Shown here one piece after another: positions 15,325 to 26,170 of a stretch of DNA of 64,000 nucleotides; within the stretch, counting starts at the first letter, position 1; every line of letters begins with the position of its first letter. The DNA comes from Kumtagia ephedrae. Lineage in GTDB: Bacteria; Pseudomonadota; Alphaproteobacteria; Rhizobiales; Rhizobiaceae. The notes beneath the pieces are model-generated. The model was given only the letters and a program-made list of their open reading frames with translations, was not told the DNA's origin and did no database searches. Made by a program: the position numbers and the translations under genes. Location: positions 1 through 64,000 of the forward strand of contig NZ_PXYK01000004.1 of NCBI RefSeq assembly GCF_003012745.1, given 5' to 3'.

Positions 15325-16599
15325 ATGCGTCGTACCGAACTGGCGTGCGCCACGCTTGCGTTTGCGCTGATATCCGGCTCTGCTTTTGCGCAATCCGGTG
15401 AGATCACGGCCTGGAGCTGGAACATCGCGGCGTCCTCGCTGAAGGCGACGGTCCCCGGCTTCAACAAGCAGTTTCCCGACGTGAAGGTGACGGTCGAGGA
15501 CCTCGGCAACCAGCAGACCTTCGACAAGATGCTGGCCGGCTGCGCGGCCGGCGGCGTCGGTCTCCCCGACATCATCTCCGTCGAGAACCATGAATCCGAG
15601 ATATTCTGGAGCCAGTTCCCCGACTGCTTCGTCGACCTGAAGACGCTCGGCTACACCGACGAGATCGCCGCGAAGTTTCCCGACTTCAAGCGCACCGAGC
15701 TGGAGGTGGAGGGCAAGGCCTATGCCATGCCCTGGGATTCCGGCCCGGTCACCATGTTCTATCGCCGCGACTTCTACGAGAAGGCCGGCGTCGATCCGGC
15801 GTCGCTGAAGACCTGGGACGACTTCATCGCCGCCGGCAAGAAGATCCAGGAGGCCAATCCCGGCGTGTCGATGACGCAGGCCGACATCAACGGCGATTCG
15901 GAATTCTTCCGCATGATCGCCAACGAGCAGGGCTGTGGCTATTTCTCCGGCGACGGCCAGTCGATCACCGCCAACCAGCCGGCCTGCGTTACGGCGCTGG
16001 AGACGGTGAAGAAGCTGAAGGACAACGGCCTGCTGATCGCCGGCACCTGGGACGAGAAGATCCAGGCCAACAAGGCCGGCACGGTCGCCACGCAGATGTA
16101 TGGCGGCTGGTACGAGGGCACGATCCGCTCGACCGCTCCAGACCTGTCCGGCAAATGGGGCGTGTACCAGATGCCGAGCGCCAGCGCCGACGGCCCCCGC
16201 GCCGCCAATCTGGGCGGTTCGGCGCTGGCCATCTCGGCGAGCTCGAAGAACAAGGAGGCGGCCTGGGCCTATATCAACTACACGCTCGGCACCAATGAGG
16301 GCCAGGTGACAATGCTCAAGGAGTTCGGACTGGTGCCTTCGCTGCCGTCGGCGCTGGACGAGCCGTATGTGAAGGAGGACCAGCCCTACTGGGGCGGGCA
16401 GAAGGTCTGGGTCGACATCCTGTCGACGCTGCCCAAGGTCAAGCCCAGCCGCGGCACGCCGTTCTTCCAGGACGCCGACAAGATCCTGGTCGCCGCGCAG
16501 CTCAAATACCTGAACGGGCAATATGCCGACGCCAAGGCGGCGCTCGACGACGTGGCCAACCAGATCGCCGGCGCGACCGGCCTGCCGGTCGCCGAGTAG
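15325..16599 (+). CDS. sugar ABC transporter solute-binding protein, CUT1 family
   Basis: The 424-residue periplasmic protein has a clear Sec signal (about 1-22, SGSAFA-QS) and the fold of family 1 extracellular sugar-binding proteins, with GKAYAMPWDSGPVTMFYRR near residue 130 and AANLGGSALAIS near residue 290. The ATG follows GGGAGGAA. It delivers its ligand to the two permeases encoded downstream. The MelR-like regulator suggests an oligosaccharide or glycoside, but the ligand cannot be read from the sequence. Confidence 0.92.
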   Translation: MRRTELACATLAFALISGSAFAQSGEITAWSWNIAASSLKATVPGFNKQFPDVKVTVEDLGNQQTFDKMLAGCAAGGVGLPDIISVENHESEIFWSQFPDCFVDLKTLGYTDEIAAKFPDFKRTELEVEGKAYAMPWDSGPVTMFYRRDFYEKAGVDPASLKTWDDFIAAGKKIQEANPGVSMTQADINGDSEFFRMIANEQGCGYFSGDGQSITANQPACVTALETVKKLKDNGLLIAGTWDEKIQANKAGTVATQMYGGWYEGTIRSTAPDLSGKWGVYQMPSASADGPRAANLGGSALAISASSKNKEAAWAYINYTLGTNEGQVTMLKEFGLVPSLPSALDEPYVKEDQPYWGGQKVWVDILSTLPKVKPSRGTPFFQDADKILVAAQLKYLNGQYADAKAALDDVANQIAGATGLPVAE

Positions 16600-16625
16600 C
16601 GGCGGCGGGCTGCTGGTTTGTCCCT

Positions 16626-16707
16626 GGCGCCGCCCCTCACCTGCCTGCCGGCATCCTCTTGCCGTTTACGGGGAGAAGTGCCCGACAGGGCGATGCGGGG
16701 CGGCGCC
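16626..16707. repeat. REP-like palindromic element between binding-protein and permease genes
   Basis: GGCGCCGCCCC (16626-16636) and GGGGCGGCGCC (16697-16707) are perfect 11-base inverted ends of an 82-base element whose interior contains CCGTTTACGGGGAGAAG. It resembles the short palindromic repeats scattered through Mesorhizobium-type genomes. Placed behind the binding-protein gene, it could shield that part of the mRNA from 3' decay. Confidence 0.7.
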
Positions 16708-16755
16708 GACCGTCGAAATCCGACTCCCTTGGACTGACAGCCAGGTCACACAATC

Positions 16756-17616
16756 ATGCGGCTGCGAACGCGGACGGCCTACGCCTTCCTGACACCCTAT
16801 CTGCTGGTCTTCCTGGCCTTCTGGATATGGCCGATCGTCAACTCGTTCTGGCTGTCGTTCCTGAACACCAGGACGGCCAACTGGACGTTCAACCCGCAGG
16901 TGACGTGGGGGCGGCTGCTGGTCGACCCCGCTTTCGCCAACGCGCTCAAGAACACGCTGCTCATCCTGGTGATCCAGGTGCCGATCATGATCGCGCTGGC
17001 GACGGTGCTCGCCGTGCTGCTCAACTCGCCGGCGCTGAAGGCGAGAGGGCCGTTCCGCTTCGCCTTCTTCGCCCCAGTGGTGGTCGGCGAGGTCGCCTAT
17101 GCGGCGGTGTTCCGCCTGATGTTCAACGAGTTCGGCATCATCAACAAGCTCGGCATGACGGCCGGATTGCCCGCCGTCGCCTGGCTGTCGGAGCCGACCG
17201 CGGCGATGGCGGTGATCATCATCGCGCTCACCTGGCGCTGGGCCGGCTACAACGCCATCATCATCCTAGCCGGCCTGCAGTCGATCCCCGACGACGTCTA
17301 CGAGGCGGCGACCATCGACGGGGTCTCCAAGTTCAGGCAGTTCCTCTTCATCACGCTGCCGCTCCTGAGGCCGGTCATCATCCTGTGCGTGGTGCTGTCG
17401 GTGATCGGCACCATGCAGCTGTTCTCCGAGCCGTTCCTGATCACCAACCGCGGCGGCCCTGGCCAGGCGACCGAGACGCTCGGCCTGTTCCTCTACCGGA
17501 TGGGCTTCAACACCTTCAACTTCGGCTACGCGTCGGCCATCGCCTACACCATCGCGGCGCTCGCCGTCGCTATCTCGCTTCTCAACCTGTGGATCGGCCG
17601 GGAGCGCGAGCAATGA
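16756..17616 (+). CDS. sugar ABC transporter permease, CUT1 (MalF type)
   Basis: The 286-residue protein has six predicted membrane helices and the EAA loop EAATIDGVSKFRQFLFITLPLLRP (about residues 180-203) that docks on the ATPase. It forms the inner-membrane channel together with the next permease, whose start overlaps its stop by 4 bases. Its N-terminus (RLRTRTAYAFLTPYLLVFLAFW) is usual for the family. Confidence 0.92.
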   Translation: MRLRTRTAYAFLTPYLLVFLAFWIWPIVNSFWLSFLNTRTANWTFNPQVTWGRLLVDPAFANALKNTLLILVIQVPIMIALATVLAVLLNSPALKARGPFRFAFFAPVVVGEVAYAAVFRLMFNEFGIINKLGMTAGLPAVAWLSEPTAAMAVIIIALTWRWAGYNAIIILAGLQSIPDDVYEAATIDGVSKFRQFLFITLPLLRPVIILCVVLSVIGTMQLFSEPFLITNRGGPGQATETLGLFLYRMGFNTFNFGYASAIAYTIAALAVAISLLNLWIGREREQ

Positions 17617-18446
17617 GGAAATCGGTCTCGGAACGCCGGCGCTCGATCGCCCTGCATGCGGCGATGCTGCCGCTCGCCCTGATCTGGCTGTTCCCGCTGT
17701 GGGTGATGTTCGTCTACTCGACCATGGACGACAACGGAATCTTCAGCCAGGGCGTCGTGCTCGCCCCCTCCGACCAGTTCGCGGCGAACTTCGCAGCACT
17801 CGAGCGTGACGTCGGCTTCATCCGTGCCACCGTAATTTCGGTGATCGTGGCCTTCGTCTACACGCTGCTCTCGGTGGCGCTGACCTCGATGGCGGGCTGG
17901 GCGCTCGCCAGCTACCGCTTCGTCGGCAAGGGCGCCGTGCTGGCGACCATACTCGGCACGCTCACCCTGCCCTATTTCGTCGTCGTCATCCCGCAATATG
18001 TGATGGTGGCGCGCGACTTCGGCCTGCACAACACCTGGTTCGCGCTGATCGTGCCGCCGCTGTTCAACTCACTCGGCGTGCTGTTCACCCGCCAGACTTT
18101 TCGGATGATGCCGCAGGAGCTGTTCGACGCGGCCCGCGTCGAGGGCGTCAGCGAATGGCGCATCTTCCTGTTCGTCGCGCTACCGCTGGCAAGGCCGACG
18201 CTCGCCGCGCTGTCGATCATCCTCTTCCTCCACAGCTGGAACAACTATCTGTGGCCGCTGCTCATCAACAGCGACCCATCGATGATGACGGCGCCGGTCG
18301 AGCTCGGCAGCCTGATCGGGCTCACCAAGGTGTCGTGGGGCGGCATCATGACCGGCGCGGTCATCCTGACGGCGCCGATGCTCGTGCTGTTCGTGGCGCT
18401 GCAGCGCCATTTCATCGCCGGCATCTCGGCCGGTGCGGTCAAGTGA
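17613..18446 (+). CDS. carbohydrate ABC transporter permease, CUT1 (MalG type)
   Basis: The 277-residue protein has six membrane helices and the EAA loop DAARVEGVSEWRIFLFVALPLARP. It begins inside the stop codon of the first permease (ATGA overlap), so the two are translationally coupled. It ends 15 bases before the ATPase gene. It is the second half of the CUT1 membrane channel. Confidence 0.92.
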   Translation: MRKSVSERRRSIALHAAMLPLALIWLFPLWVMFVYSTMDDNGIFSQGVVLAPSDQFAANFAALERDVGFIRATVISVIVAFVYTLLSVALTSMAGWALASYRFVGKGAVLATILGTLTLPYFVVVIPQYVMVARDFGLHNTWFALIVPPLFNSLGVLFTRQTFRMMPQELFDAARVEGVSEWRIFLFVALPLARPTLAALSIILFLHSWNNYLWPLLINSDPSMMTAPVELGSLIGLTKVSWGGIMTGAVILTAPMLVLFVALQRHFIAGISAGAVK

Positions 18447-18461
18447 GGGAGAGGTAACGGA

Positions 18462-19541
<1,080 letters not shown>

Positions 19542-19607
19542 TCGAACTTGAGCCGGCGCACCAACAAGGCGCCGGCAGCCAAACGTCCCAGCTCCAAGGA
19601 GAATGAC

Positions 19608-21638
19608 ATGAATTCCGACAAGATCGTCCGCTGGGGCATCCTGGGGCCAGGGGGTATCGCCAAAGCCTTCGCCGGCGGCGTCGCCGGCTCGCGGACCGGC
19701 AGGCTGGTGGCTATCGCCACGCGCGACCCGGGCCGCGCCGGGCTCGCCGAGACTTTTCCGGGCGCGCGCATCCTTGGCGGGTACGAGGCGCTGCTCGCCG
19801 ATCCGGAGATCGACGCGATCTACATCGCGACGCCGCATCCCTTCCACGCCGAATGGGCGATCAGGGCGGCCGAGGCCGGCAAGCATGTGCTGTGCGAAAA
19901 GCCGCTGGCGCTCACTGCCTTCGAGGCCGACGCGATGATGCACGCGGCGCGCAAGGCCGGCACCTTCCTCGGCGAGGCCTTCATGTACCGGCTGCACCCG
20001 CAGACGCAACGGATTGTCGAGCTTGTGAAATCCGGGGCAATCGGCGAGGTCCGGATGATCCGGTCGAGCTTCGGCTTCGCCATGCCTCGCTTCATGCCGG
20101 AGCACCGCCTCTACGCCAACGACCTCGCCGGCGGCGGCATTCTGGACGTCGGCGGCTATCCCGTGTCGATGGTGCGGCTGATCGCCGGGGCGGCCACGGG
20201 AAAGCCGTTTGCCGAGCCGGACAAGGTATTCGGCGCCGCGCATCTGGGGGAATCGGGCGTCGACGAATGGGCGTCGGCCGTGCTCGCCTTTCCCGGCGGC
20301 ATCATCGCCGACGTGTCCTGCTCGATCTCGCTCGACCAGGACAACATGCTGCGCATCTTCGGCACGAAAGGCCGCATCGAGGTGCCCGATTTCTGGTTCG
20401 CCGGCGGCGACCGCGACGTCGGCCCGGGCCGGATCGAGGTGCTCCGGAACGGCGAGCGCGAGGTCATCGAACTCGGCGAGACGCACCACCTCTATTCCTT
20501 CGAGGTGGACGCCGCCGGCGAAGCGATCCTGGCGGGCCGCCAGGAACTCGCCTGGCCCGGCATGGACTGGGCCGACAGCCTCGGCACGCTGCGCGTGCTC
20601 GACAAATGGCGCGCCGCAAGCGGACTGGAATACGCCATCGAGAAGGCGGACCGGCGCGTCGCCACCATCGCCGGCCGGCCGCTCCGGCGCGACGGCAAGA
20701 CCATCCCGAAGCGCAGCATTCCCGGCCTCGCCCGCCTGGCCTCCGTGCTTGCGCTCGGCTTCGAGGATTTCCGTACCTTCTCCTCAGGCTCCATCCTGCT
20801 CGACGCCTTCTTCGAGGCCGGCGGCAATTTGTTCGACACCGCCTACGTCTATGGCGGCGGCAGCGGCGGCTACACGGAAAAGCTCCTCGGCGAATGGCTG
20901 AAGAGCCGCGGCGTGCGCGAAGAGGCGGTCGTCATCGGCAAGGGCGCGCACACGCCGTTCTGCTATCCCGACATGATCGGCAAGCAGCTCGACCAGTCGC
21001 TGCAGCGACTCGGGACCGACCACGTCGACGTCTATTTCATGCATCGCGACAATCTCGACGTGCCGGTGGGCGAGTTCGTCGATGCCATGGACCGCGAGGT
21101 CAAGGCCGGCCGCATCCGCGGGCCGTTCGGCGGTTCCAACTGGACCATGGCGCGCATGGACGAGGCGATCGCCTATGCCGAACGGACCGGCAAGCAGAAG
21201 CCCGGCGCGCTTTCCAACCATTTCTCGCTGGCCGAGATGCTGACGCCGATCTGGACCGGCTGCGTCACCGCCTCCAGCGACGACTGGAAGGACTGGCTGG
21301 TCGCCCGCCAGATGCCGAACTTCGCCTGGTCGAGCCAGGGGCGCGGCTTCTTCACCGAAAAGGCCGGACGCGACAGGCGCGACAACGAGGAACTGGTGCG
21401 GGTCTGGTATTCGGAGCGGAATTTCGGCCGCCGCGACCGCGCCGTCGAACTGGCGGAAAGGCTGGGAAAGAGCCCGATCCACGTCGCGCTCGCCTACGCA
21501 CTGGCGCAGCCCTTCCCGTCGGTGCCGCTGATCGGCCCGCGCACGCTAGCCGAGCTGGACGACAGCCTCAACGCGCTGGATATCGCTCTCTCGCCGGAGG
21601 ATGTCGCCTGGCTGGAAGGGAGCCGGACCGGGTCATGA
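19608..21638 (+). CDS. fusion of Gfo/Idh/MocA oxidoreductase and aldo/keto reductase
   Basis: The 676-residue protein joins two complete dehydrogenases. Residues 1-345 are a Gfo/Idh/MocA enzyme, with GILGPGGIAKAFAGG for NAD(P) binding and the CEKPLALT motif. Residues from about 360 are an aldo/keto reductase with its full tetrad: Asp in LFDTAYVYGG, Tyr in the same block, Lys in VIGKGAH and His in YFMHRDN. No frameshift or internal stop separates them. The start follows AAGGAG. The enzyme may carry out an oxidation and a reduction on the same sugar, possibly recycling its cofactor. It closes the CUT1 operon. Confidence 0.9.
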   Translation: MNSDKIVRWGILGPGGIAKAFAGGVAGSRTGRLVAIATRDPGRAGLAETFPGARILGGYEALLADPEIDAIYIATPHPFHAEWAIRAAEAGKHVLCEKPLALTAFEADAMMHAARKAGTFLGEAFMYRLHPQTQRIVELVKSGAIGEVRMIRSSFGFAMPRFMPEHRLYANDLAGGGILDVGGYPVSMVRLIAGAATGKPFAEPDKVFGAAHLGESGVDEWASAVLAFPGGIIADVSCSISLDQDNMLRIFGTKGRIEVPDFWFAGGDRDVGPGRIEVLRNGEREVIELGETHHLYSFEVDAAGEAILAGRQELAWPGMDWADSLGTLRVLDKWRAASGLEYAIEKADRRVATIAGRPLRRDGKTIPKRSIPGLARLASVLALGFEDFRTFSSGSILLDAFFEAGGNLFDTAYVYGGGSGGYTEKLLGEWLKSRGVREEAVVIGKGAHTPFCYPDMIGKQLDQSLQRLGTDHVDVYFMHRDNLDVPVGEFVDAMDREVKAGRIRGPFGGSNWTMARMDEAIAYAERTGKQKPGALSNHFSLAEMLTPIWTGCVTASSDDWKDWLVARQMPNFAWSSQGRGFFTEKAGRDRRDNEELVRVWYSERNFGRRDRAVELAERLGKSPIHVALAYALAQPFPSVPLIGPRTLAELDDSLNALDIALSPEDVAWLEGSRTGS

Positions 21639-21678
21639 GTCCGCGTGGCTCGGCCAGGACGGATCGAGGCGAGAACGA

Positions 21679-21722
21679 GCGGTTGCCGCACCGCCGCCGT
21701 CTTTCATCCGCGAGGCAACCGC
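21679..21722. terminator. inverted repeat at the convergent gene ends
   Basis: GCGGTTGCC (21679-21687) and GGCAACCGC (21714-21722) are perfect 9-base arms around a 26-base loop. The right arm lies in the last codons of the acetyltransferase gene. A bidirectional terminator is possible, but the loop is long. Confidence 0.35.
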
Positions 21723-22345
21723 TTGGCCATGAAGACTGAAGTCTCCGGCAGCCCGTCGCCCGCAAGAGCCGCGTAGCCGAGCCGTTCGTAGAAGCGGAGC
21801 GCATTGCGGTTGGCGGGGTGGACGTCGAGGAACAGCCCGGTTGATCCGGCCGCCGCCAGGCGCTCTTCCAAAAACGCCATGCATCTTCTGCCGATCCCGC
21901 TTCCGCGCGCCTGCGGCAACAGATCGATGTGGCCGTGCGACGGAAAAGCGGCAAGCGGCGGCGGTATGTCGAGGTGCGGGTGATGGACCATCCGCCGCGC
22001 CCAGTGGCTGCCGTGCCACAGCGTCGGATCGGGGCCGGGATCGACGACGCGAGCCCGTAGCGCTGGATACCATTCCACCGCCAGCCGGGCGTTGAAGGTC
22101 CGCGTGTCGCGCGCGCCGAACAGGTAGCCGGCGACGCCCTCGCTACCCTCGACCACGAAGGCGAGCTCCGGCTCGAAAACCTGATACGGCACGGCATAGA
22201 TGAGGCCCATCAGCTCCGGGTCGTCTTCCCGATCCGTTGCATCCTGCCCGGCGGCGCCGGTCTTCAGGCACACCATGCAGAGCGCCGGATGGTCGCCGGC
22301 CGTCGCGTGCCGCAGGATAAAGCCGTTTCCGAGATCGAGGACCAT
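21704..22345 (-). CDS. GNAT-family N-acetyltransferase
   Basis: The 213-residue protein has the GNAT fold, with the acetyl-CoA-binding block LLPQARGSGIGRRCMAFL (motif A, R/Q-x-x-G-x-G) and HPANRNALRFYERLGY near the C-terminus. Sequences of this shape are often found next to glycoside or amino-sugar genes. It is the last gene of the ROK-regulated operon, 9 bases behind the SDR gene. The acceptor substrate is unknown. Confidence 0.85.
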   Translation of the reverse strand: MVLDLGNGFILRHATAGDHPALCMVCLKTGAAGQDATDREDDPELMGLIYAVPYQVFEPELAFVVEGSEGVAGYLFGARDTRTFNARLAVEWYPALRARVVDPGPDPTLWHGSHWARRMVHHPHLDIPPPLAAFPSHGHIDLLPQARGSGIGRRCMAFLEERLAAAGSTGLFLDVHPANRNALRFYERLGYAALAGDGLPETSVFMAKRLPRG

Positions 22346-22354
22346 GGCTTGCGG

Positions 22355-23125
22355 TCAAGGCGGCAGGATGCGGAAATCCTTGCCTTCGGGCAGCAACTGG
22401 CCGCCGTCGACGACGATCGTGGTGCCGGTGATGTAGTCGGCGTCGTCGGAGGCGAGGAAAAGGAAGGCGTTGGCGACGTCGCGCGGCGTCCCCAAGCGGC
22501 CGAGCGGGATCGAGTCCTCCATGCTCCTGATGAATTCGGCGCCGCGATGCATCCGGATCGCTTCCGTCATGATGTTGCCGGGCTCGACGCCGTTCACGGT
22601 GATGCCGTAGCCGGAGAATTCGAGGGCGGCCGAGCGGATGAAGCCGCTGATGCCCGCCTTGCTGGCGGAATAATGGCCGTGGCCGGGACTGGTGACGTGC
22701 GGCCCGGTGATCGACGAGGTGAACAGCATGCGGCCGGCGCGCTGCCCCTTCATAGGCACGAGCGCGGCGCGCGCGGCGTTGAAGGTGCCGCGCAGGTTAA
22801 CCGCCATGACGCGGTCCCAGTCGTCCGGGCTGGTGCTCTCGATCAGTTGCCAGGGATAGATGCCGGCGTTCTGAACGACGATGTCGAGCCGGCCATGCCT
22901 CTCGACCGCGAGCGCCACCGCCGCCTCGGCATCGGCCATTTGCGAGACGTCGCAGCGGATGAAGACGGCGCCCAGCTCCGCCGCCGTGCCCTGCCCCGCC
23001 TCCGCCTCCGTGTCGGCCAGCACCAGCCTCGCCCCCTCCTCGGCGAAACGCTGGGCGATACCCTTGCCGATGCCGCGCGCCGCGCCGAAGATCAGCGCGA
23101 CCTTGTCCTGGATCCGTCCGGTCAT
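22355..23125 (-). CDS. SDR-family oxidoreductase in ROK/ABC operon
   Basis: The 256-residue classical short-chain dehydrogenase has LIFGAARGIGKGIA for NAD(P) binding, VQNAGIYPW, TSSITG and HYSASKAGI with the catalytic Tyr and Lys, and ITGTTIVVDGGQLLP near the end. It lies 10 bases after the permease gene of a CUT2 importer, so it probably oxidises the imported sugar or polyol. Confidence 0.9.
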   Translation of the reverse strand: MTGRIQDKVALIFGAARGIGKGIAQRFAEEGARLVLADTEAEAGQGTAAELGAVFIRCDVSQMADAEAAVALAVERHGRLDIVVQNAGIYPWQLIESTSPDDWDRVMAVNLRGTFNAARAALVPMKGQRAGRMLFTSSITGPHVTSPGHGHYSASKAGISGFIRSAALEFSGYGITVNGVEPGNIMTEAIRMHRGAEFIRSMEDSIPLGRLGTPRDVANAFLFLASDDADYITGTTIVVDGGQLLPEGKDFRILPP

Positions 23126-23135
23126 TTGTTCGTCC

Positions 23136-24131
23136 TCAGGCGAGTTTCTGGCGGATGGTCTGCTTCAGCGTGTCGAGCAGCACGGCGGCCAGCACCAGCA
23201 GGCCGTGGATCACCTGCGTGAAATTGGCCGGCAGCCCCATGAGATTGATCGCGGTGTTGATCGAGGACAGCAGCAGCACGCCGGCATAGACGCCGGACAG
23301 CGAGCCGACGCCGCCCTTCAGGCTGACGCCGCCGATCACCACCGCGGCGAAGGCGTTGAACAGCAGGCCGACGCCCAGATTGGCGGTGGCGCCCGAGGTG
23401 CGGACGGCAAGCAGCCAGCCGGCCAGCCCGGCGATCGCGCCGGCCAGCACGAAGGCGATGATCAGGTTGCGGGTGACCCTGATACCGGCTCGGAAGGTCG
23501 CCGTCTCGTTGCCGCCGATCATGACGAGATGCCGCCCGAACGGCGTCTTCGCCATGATCAGCGAAAAGACAACGAAGCAGGCAATCGCGATCCAGGCCGT
23601 CAGCGGCAGACCAAGAATCCGCTGGATGCCGAACCAGCGGATCGCCGGCGCCAGATCCTGCGCCGAGCGGCCGCCCGACACAGCCACCACGAGGCCGCGC
23701 ACCCAGATGTAGGCGGCGAGCGTGATGATGAAGGCGTTCATCCTCACCTTGACGATGAGGACGCCGTTGAGCAGCCCGACCGCGCCGCCGACGGCGACGG
23801 CGACCAGGATCGACACCGGCACCATCAGCCATTCCGGCCGGAGCTGGAGGCCCATGCCGATGCCGGCCGAGCAGAACAGTATCCCGACGGCCATGGCGCC
23901 GAGCGCGGCGACGGATTCCACCGACAGGTCCATGTGGCCGGTGATGATCACCAGCGCCAGGCCGATCGACATGACGCCGAGTACGCTGGAGGCCTCGATG
24001 ATGTTGGCGAAGATGCCGAGCTGGAAATAGTTCGGGACGAAGATCGAGAAGATCGCCAGCACGAAAAGCAGCATGAACCAGACGAGATTGTCCAGGACGA
24101 ACTCGAGGATCTTTCGGGTGCGTGGGGTCAT
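23136..24131 (-). CDS. sugar ABC transporter permease, CUT2 (RbsC type)
   Basis: The 331-residue membrane protein has about 8-10 helices and the RbsC-family motifs GHMDLSVESVAALGA and GRHLVMIGGNETATFRAGI, with AAVVIGGVSLKGGVGSLSG in the C-terminal half. I start at the ATG at 24131; the longer in-frame start lies in the repeat region. It pairs with the single-domain ATPase and binding protein encoded upstream. A 195-base gap holding a palindromic repeat separates it from the binding-protein gene. Confidence 0.9.
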   Translation of the reverse strand: MTPRTRKILEFVLDNLVWFMLLFVLAIFSIFVPNYFQLGIFANIIEASSVLGVMSIGLALVIITGHMDLSVESVAALGAMAVGILFCSAGIGMGLQLRPEWLMVPVSILVAVAVGGAVGLLNGVLIVKVRMNAFIITLAAYIWVRGLVVAVSGGRSAQDLAPAIRWFGIQRILGLPLTAWIAIACFVVFSLIMAKTPFGRHLVMIGGNETATFRAGIRVTRNLIIAFVLAGAIAGLAGWLLAVRTSGATANLGVGLLFNAFAAVVIGGVSLKGGVGSLSGVYAGVLLLSSINTAINLMGLPANFTQVIHGLLVLAAVLLDTLKQTIRQKLA

Positions 24132-24164
24132 GTATGGGCTAAAGGTTGTTCCAATCGAATCAGG

Positions 24165-24298
24165 CGCCCCCTCCACCACGCTTCGCGTGGTCCCCCTCCC
24201 CCGTAAACGGGGGAGGATCCGCGCCCGTAACGGTCGCGGCCTTGGATCCTCCCCTGCGAGGCGGGAGAGGGGGACCGCCGCAGGCGGTGGAGGGGGCG
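24165..24298. repeat. 134-base palindromic repeat between binding-protein and permease genes
   Basis: Perfect 13-base ends CGCCCCCTCCACC (24165-24177) and GGTGGAGGGGGCG (24286-24298) enclose two small hairpins, CCACG-CTTCG-CGTGG (24176-24190) and CCGCC-GCA-GGCGG (24275-24287), and two GGATCC copies. The composition and form match the long palindromic intergenic repeats of Mesorhizobium-type genomes. In the mRNA it would fold directly behind the binding-protein gene. Confidence 0.75.
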
Positions 24299-24326
24299 AG
24301 TGAAGGTGCCGATCAAAGTCTGACGT

Positions 24327-25367
24327 TCACTCCACCGCCTTCACCGTGTCCGAAGGCGGCTTCATGTTGCCCCAGAAGGCCGGGTTGTCGACGTTCGATT
24401 TGTCGATCGCCGCACCCGGCAGGCGGATGTTGGGGCCCCAGCTCTCGACGGTGAGCGTACCCTTCAGCCCGATCACGTCATACTCGCCGGCCTTGATCTC
24501 CTGCTTGTTCACGACCTTGTCCATGAACATGGCCACCGCCGCGGCCTGCGCGTAGAGCGGCTGCTCGACCTCGACGTTCAGCCAGCCTTTGCGGATCAGG
24601 TCGAGACCGACCGGCGCGCCGTTCGAGCTCATCATCATGACGTCGCCGGGCTTCTTGCCGGCGGCCTCGAGCGAAGCGACGGCGGCGACCGACAGATGCG
24701 CGGCGTGGTTGAAGATCAGGTCGATGTCGGGGTTTGCGACGAGCTGGTCGGCGACGATCGTGCCGGCGTTGCTGGCCTCCCACTGCATGGCCGGATGCGA
24801 GATGATGGTCACCTCCGGGAACGCCTTCATCTTCTCCTCGAACCCCTTCTGGATGTCGAGCGTGTAGGGATCGCCGGGGTCGCCGAGCACCTGCAGGACC
24901 TTGCCCTTGACCGAGCCGTGCTTCTCCTTGAGCAGCTTCTCGGCCTGCTCGGCGGCGACGTAGCCGATCTCGACCGTGCCGGCGACGGAGGTGAAGTCGG
25001 ATGGCGTCGAGGTGATCTGCCGGTCGAACTCGACCACCGGGATGCCGGCGGCGCGCGCCGCCTCGATCGACGGCTTCAGCGCATTGAAGTCGACCGCGGC
25101 GAGGATGATCGCCGCCGGCTTCAGCGCGATGACGTCGTTCATCTGGCTCTGCTGGGCATCCGTCTTGTTGTCGGCGTTGAGCGTCTTCACGTCGTAGCCG
25201 ACCTGCTTCAGGAACATCTCCAGCGCGCCGACGGAGCCCGTCTGGAACTCGTCCAGCAAGGTCGGGACCATGTAGTAGACGGTGCCCTTCGACTGCGCCC
25301 AGGCCGGCGTCAGCATGGCGATCGCCAATGCCAGGACGCCGAGGGCGGACATCAATGTTCGTCTCAT
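24327..25367 (-). CDS. sugar ABC transporter substrate-binding protein, CUT2 family
   Basis: The 346-residue periplasmic-binding protein has a Sec signal (about 1-24, TPAWA-QSK) and a Peripla_BP_4-type domain ([41 protein letters not shown]). Its start overlaps the ATPase stop by 4 bases. It is the third gene of the ROK-led operon. The ligand is unknown; the family takes monosaccharides and polyols. Confidence 0.92.
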   Translation of the reverse strand: MRRTLMSALGVLALAIAMLTPAWAQSKGTVYYMVPTLLDEFQTGSVGALEMFLKQVGYDVKTLNADNKTDAQQSQMNDVIALKPAAIILAAVDFNALKPSIEAARAAGIPVVEFDRQITSTPSDFTSVAGTVEIGYVAAEQAEKLLKEKHGSVKGKVLQVLGDPGDPYTLDIQKGFEEKMKAFPEVTIISHPAMQWEASNAGTIVADQLVANPDIDLIFNHAAHLSVAAVASLEAAGKKPGDVMMMSSNGAPVGLDLIRKGWLNVEVEQPLYAQAAAVAMFMDKVVNKQEIKAGEYDVIGLKGTLTVESWGPNIRLPGAAIDKSNVDNPAFWGNMKPPSDTVKAVE

Positions 25368-26170
25368 GTCGTTCTCTCCTCTTGTGCCGGACCCCTCTTC
25401 TGCCCCTGTGCTGCCGGACCGGCGCCGGCAAGCACTTCCCCGGTGATCATGGCGACCACCGCATCGGGGCTGGTTTTATCGGTTGGCACGTCGCCGGCCA
25501 CGACACCCTGGCGGATCACCACGATCCGGTCGGCGACCTGGAAGGCCTGCTGCATGATGTGGGTGATGATGACGACGCCGATGCCCTGGCGCGCCACCTG
25601 GCGGATCATCTCGAGGCCGCGCCGCGTCTGCTCGACGCCGAGCGCGGCGAACGGCTCGTCCAGGAGCACGAGCTTGCCGCCCCAGTGGACGAAGCGGTTG
25701 AGCTCGATCGCCTGGCGCTGGCCGCCCGACAGATGCTCGACCTTGGTGCGCAGCGACGGGATGCGCGTGCCGGCATTGGCGAGCGCCTTTCCGACCACAG
25801 CCTCCATGGCCTTCTCGTCGAGCACGGGCACGCCCAGCACCCTGCGCGTGATCTCGCGGCCCATGAAGAAATTGGCGACGACGTCGACATTGGTGCAGAG
25901 CGACAGGTCCTGGTAGACAGTCTCGATGCCCGCCGCCTTGGCTTCGGCCGGCGTCTTCGCCAGAAACTCCTTGCCCTCGAAGAGCATGCGGCCCGACGTA
26001 GGCTCCAGGCCGCCGGAGATGATCTTCACCAAGGTCGATTTTCCGGCGCCGTTGTCGCCGAGCAGGGCGACCACCTCCCCCTTGGCGATGGAGAAGCTGA
26101 CGCCTCTCAGCGCTTCGATGGCACCGTATTTCTTGGTGATGTCTTCCAGGACCAGCAGGGGCTCGCTCAT
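25364..26170 (-). CDS. sugar ABC transporter ATP-binding protein, single-domain FrcA type
   Basis: The 268-residue ATPase has one nucleotide-binding domain, with Walker [10 protein letters not shown], signature LSGGQRQAI, Walker [13 protein letters not shown] and the switch His in [10 protein letters not shown]. Single-domain ATPases of this length in CUT2 systems resemble FrcA of rhizobia and would work as a homodimer. The start overlaps the ROK stop by 4 bases, and the stop overlaps the binding-protein start by 4 bases, so three genes are coupled. Confidence 0.92.
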   Translation of the reverse strand: MSEPLLVLEDITKKYGAIEALRGVSFSIAKGEVVALLGDNGAGKSTLVKIISGGLEPTSGRMLFEGKEFLAKTPAEAKAAGIETVYQDLSLCTNVDVVANFFMGREITRRVLGVPVLDEKAMEAVVGKALANAGTRIPSLRTKVEHLSGGQRQAIELNRFVHWGGKLVLLDEPFAALGVEQTRRGLEMIRQVARQGIGVVIITHIMQQAFQVADRIVVIRQGVVAGDVPTDKTSPDAVVAMITGEVLAGAGPAAQGQKRGPAQEERTT

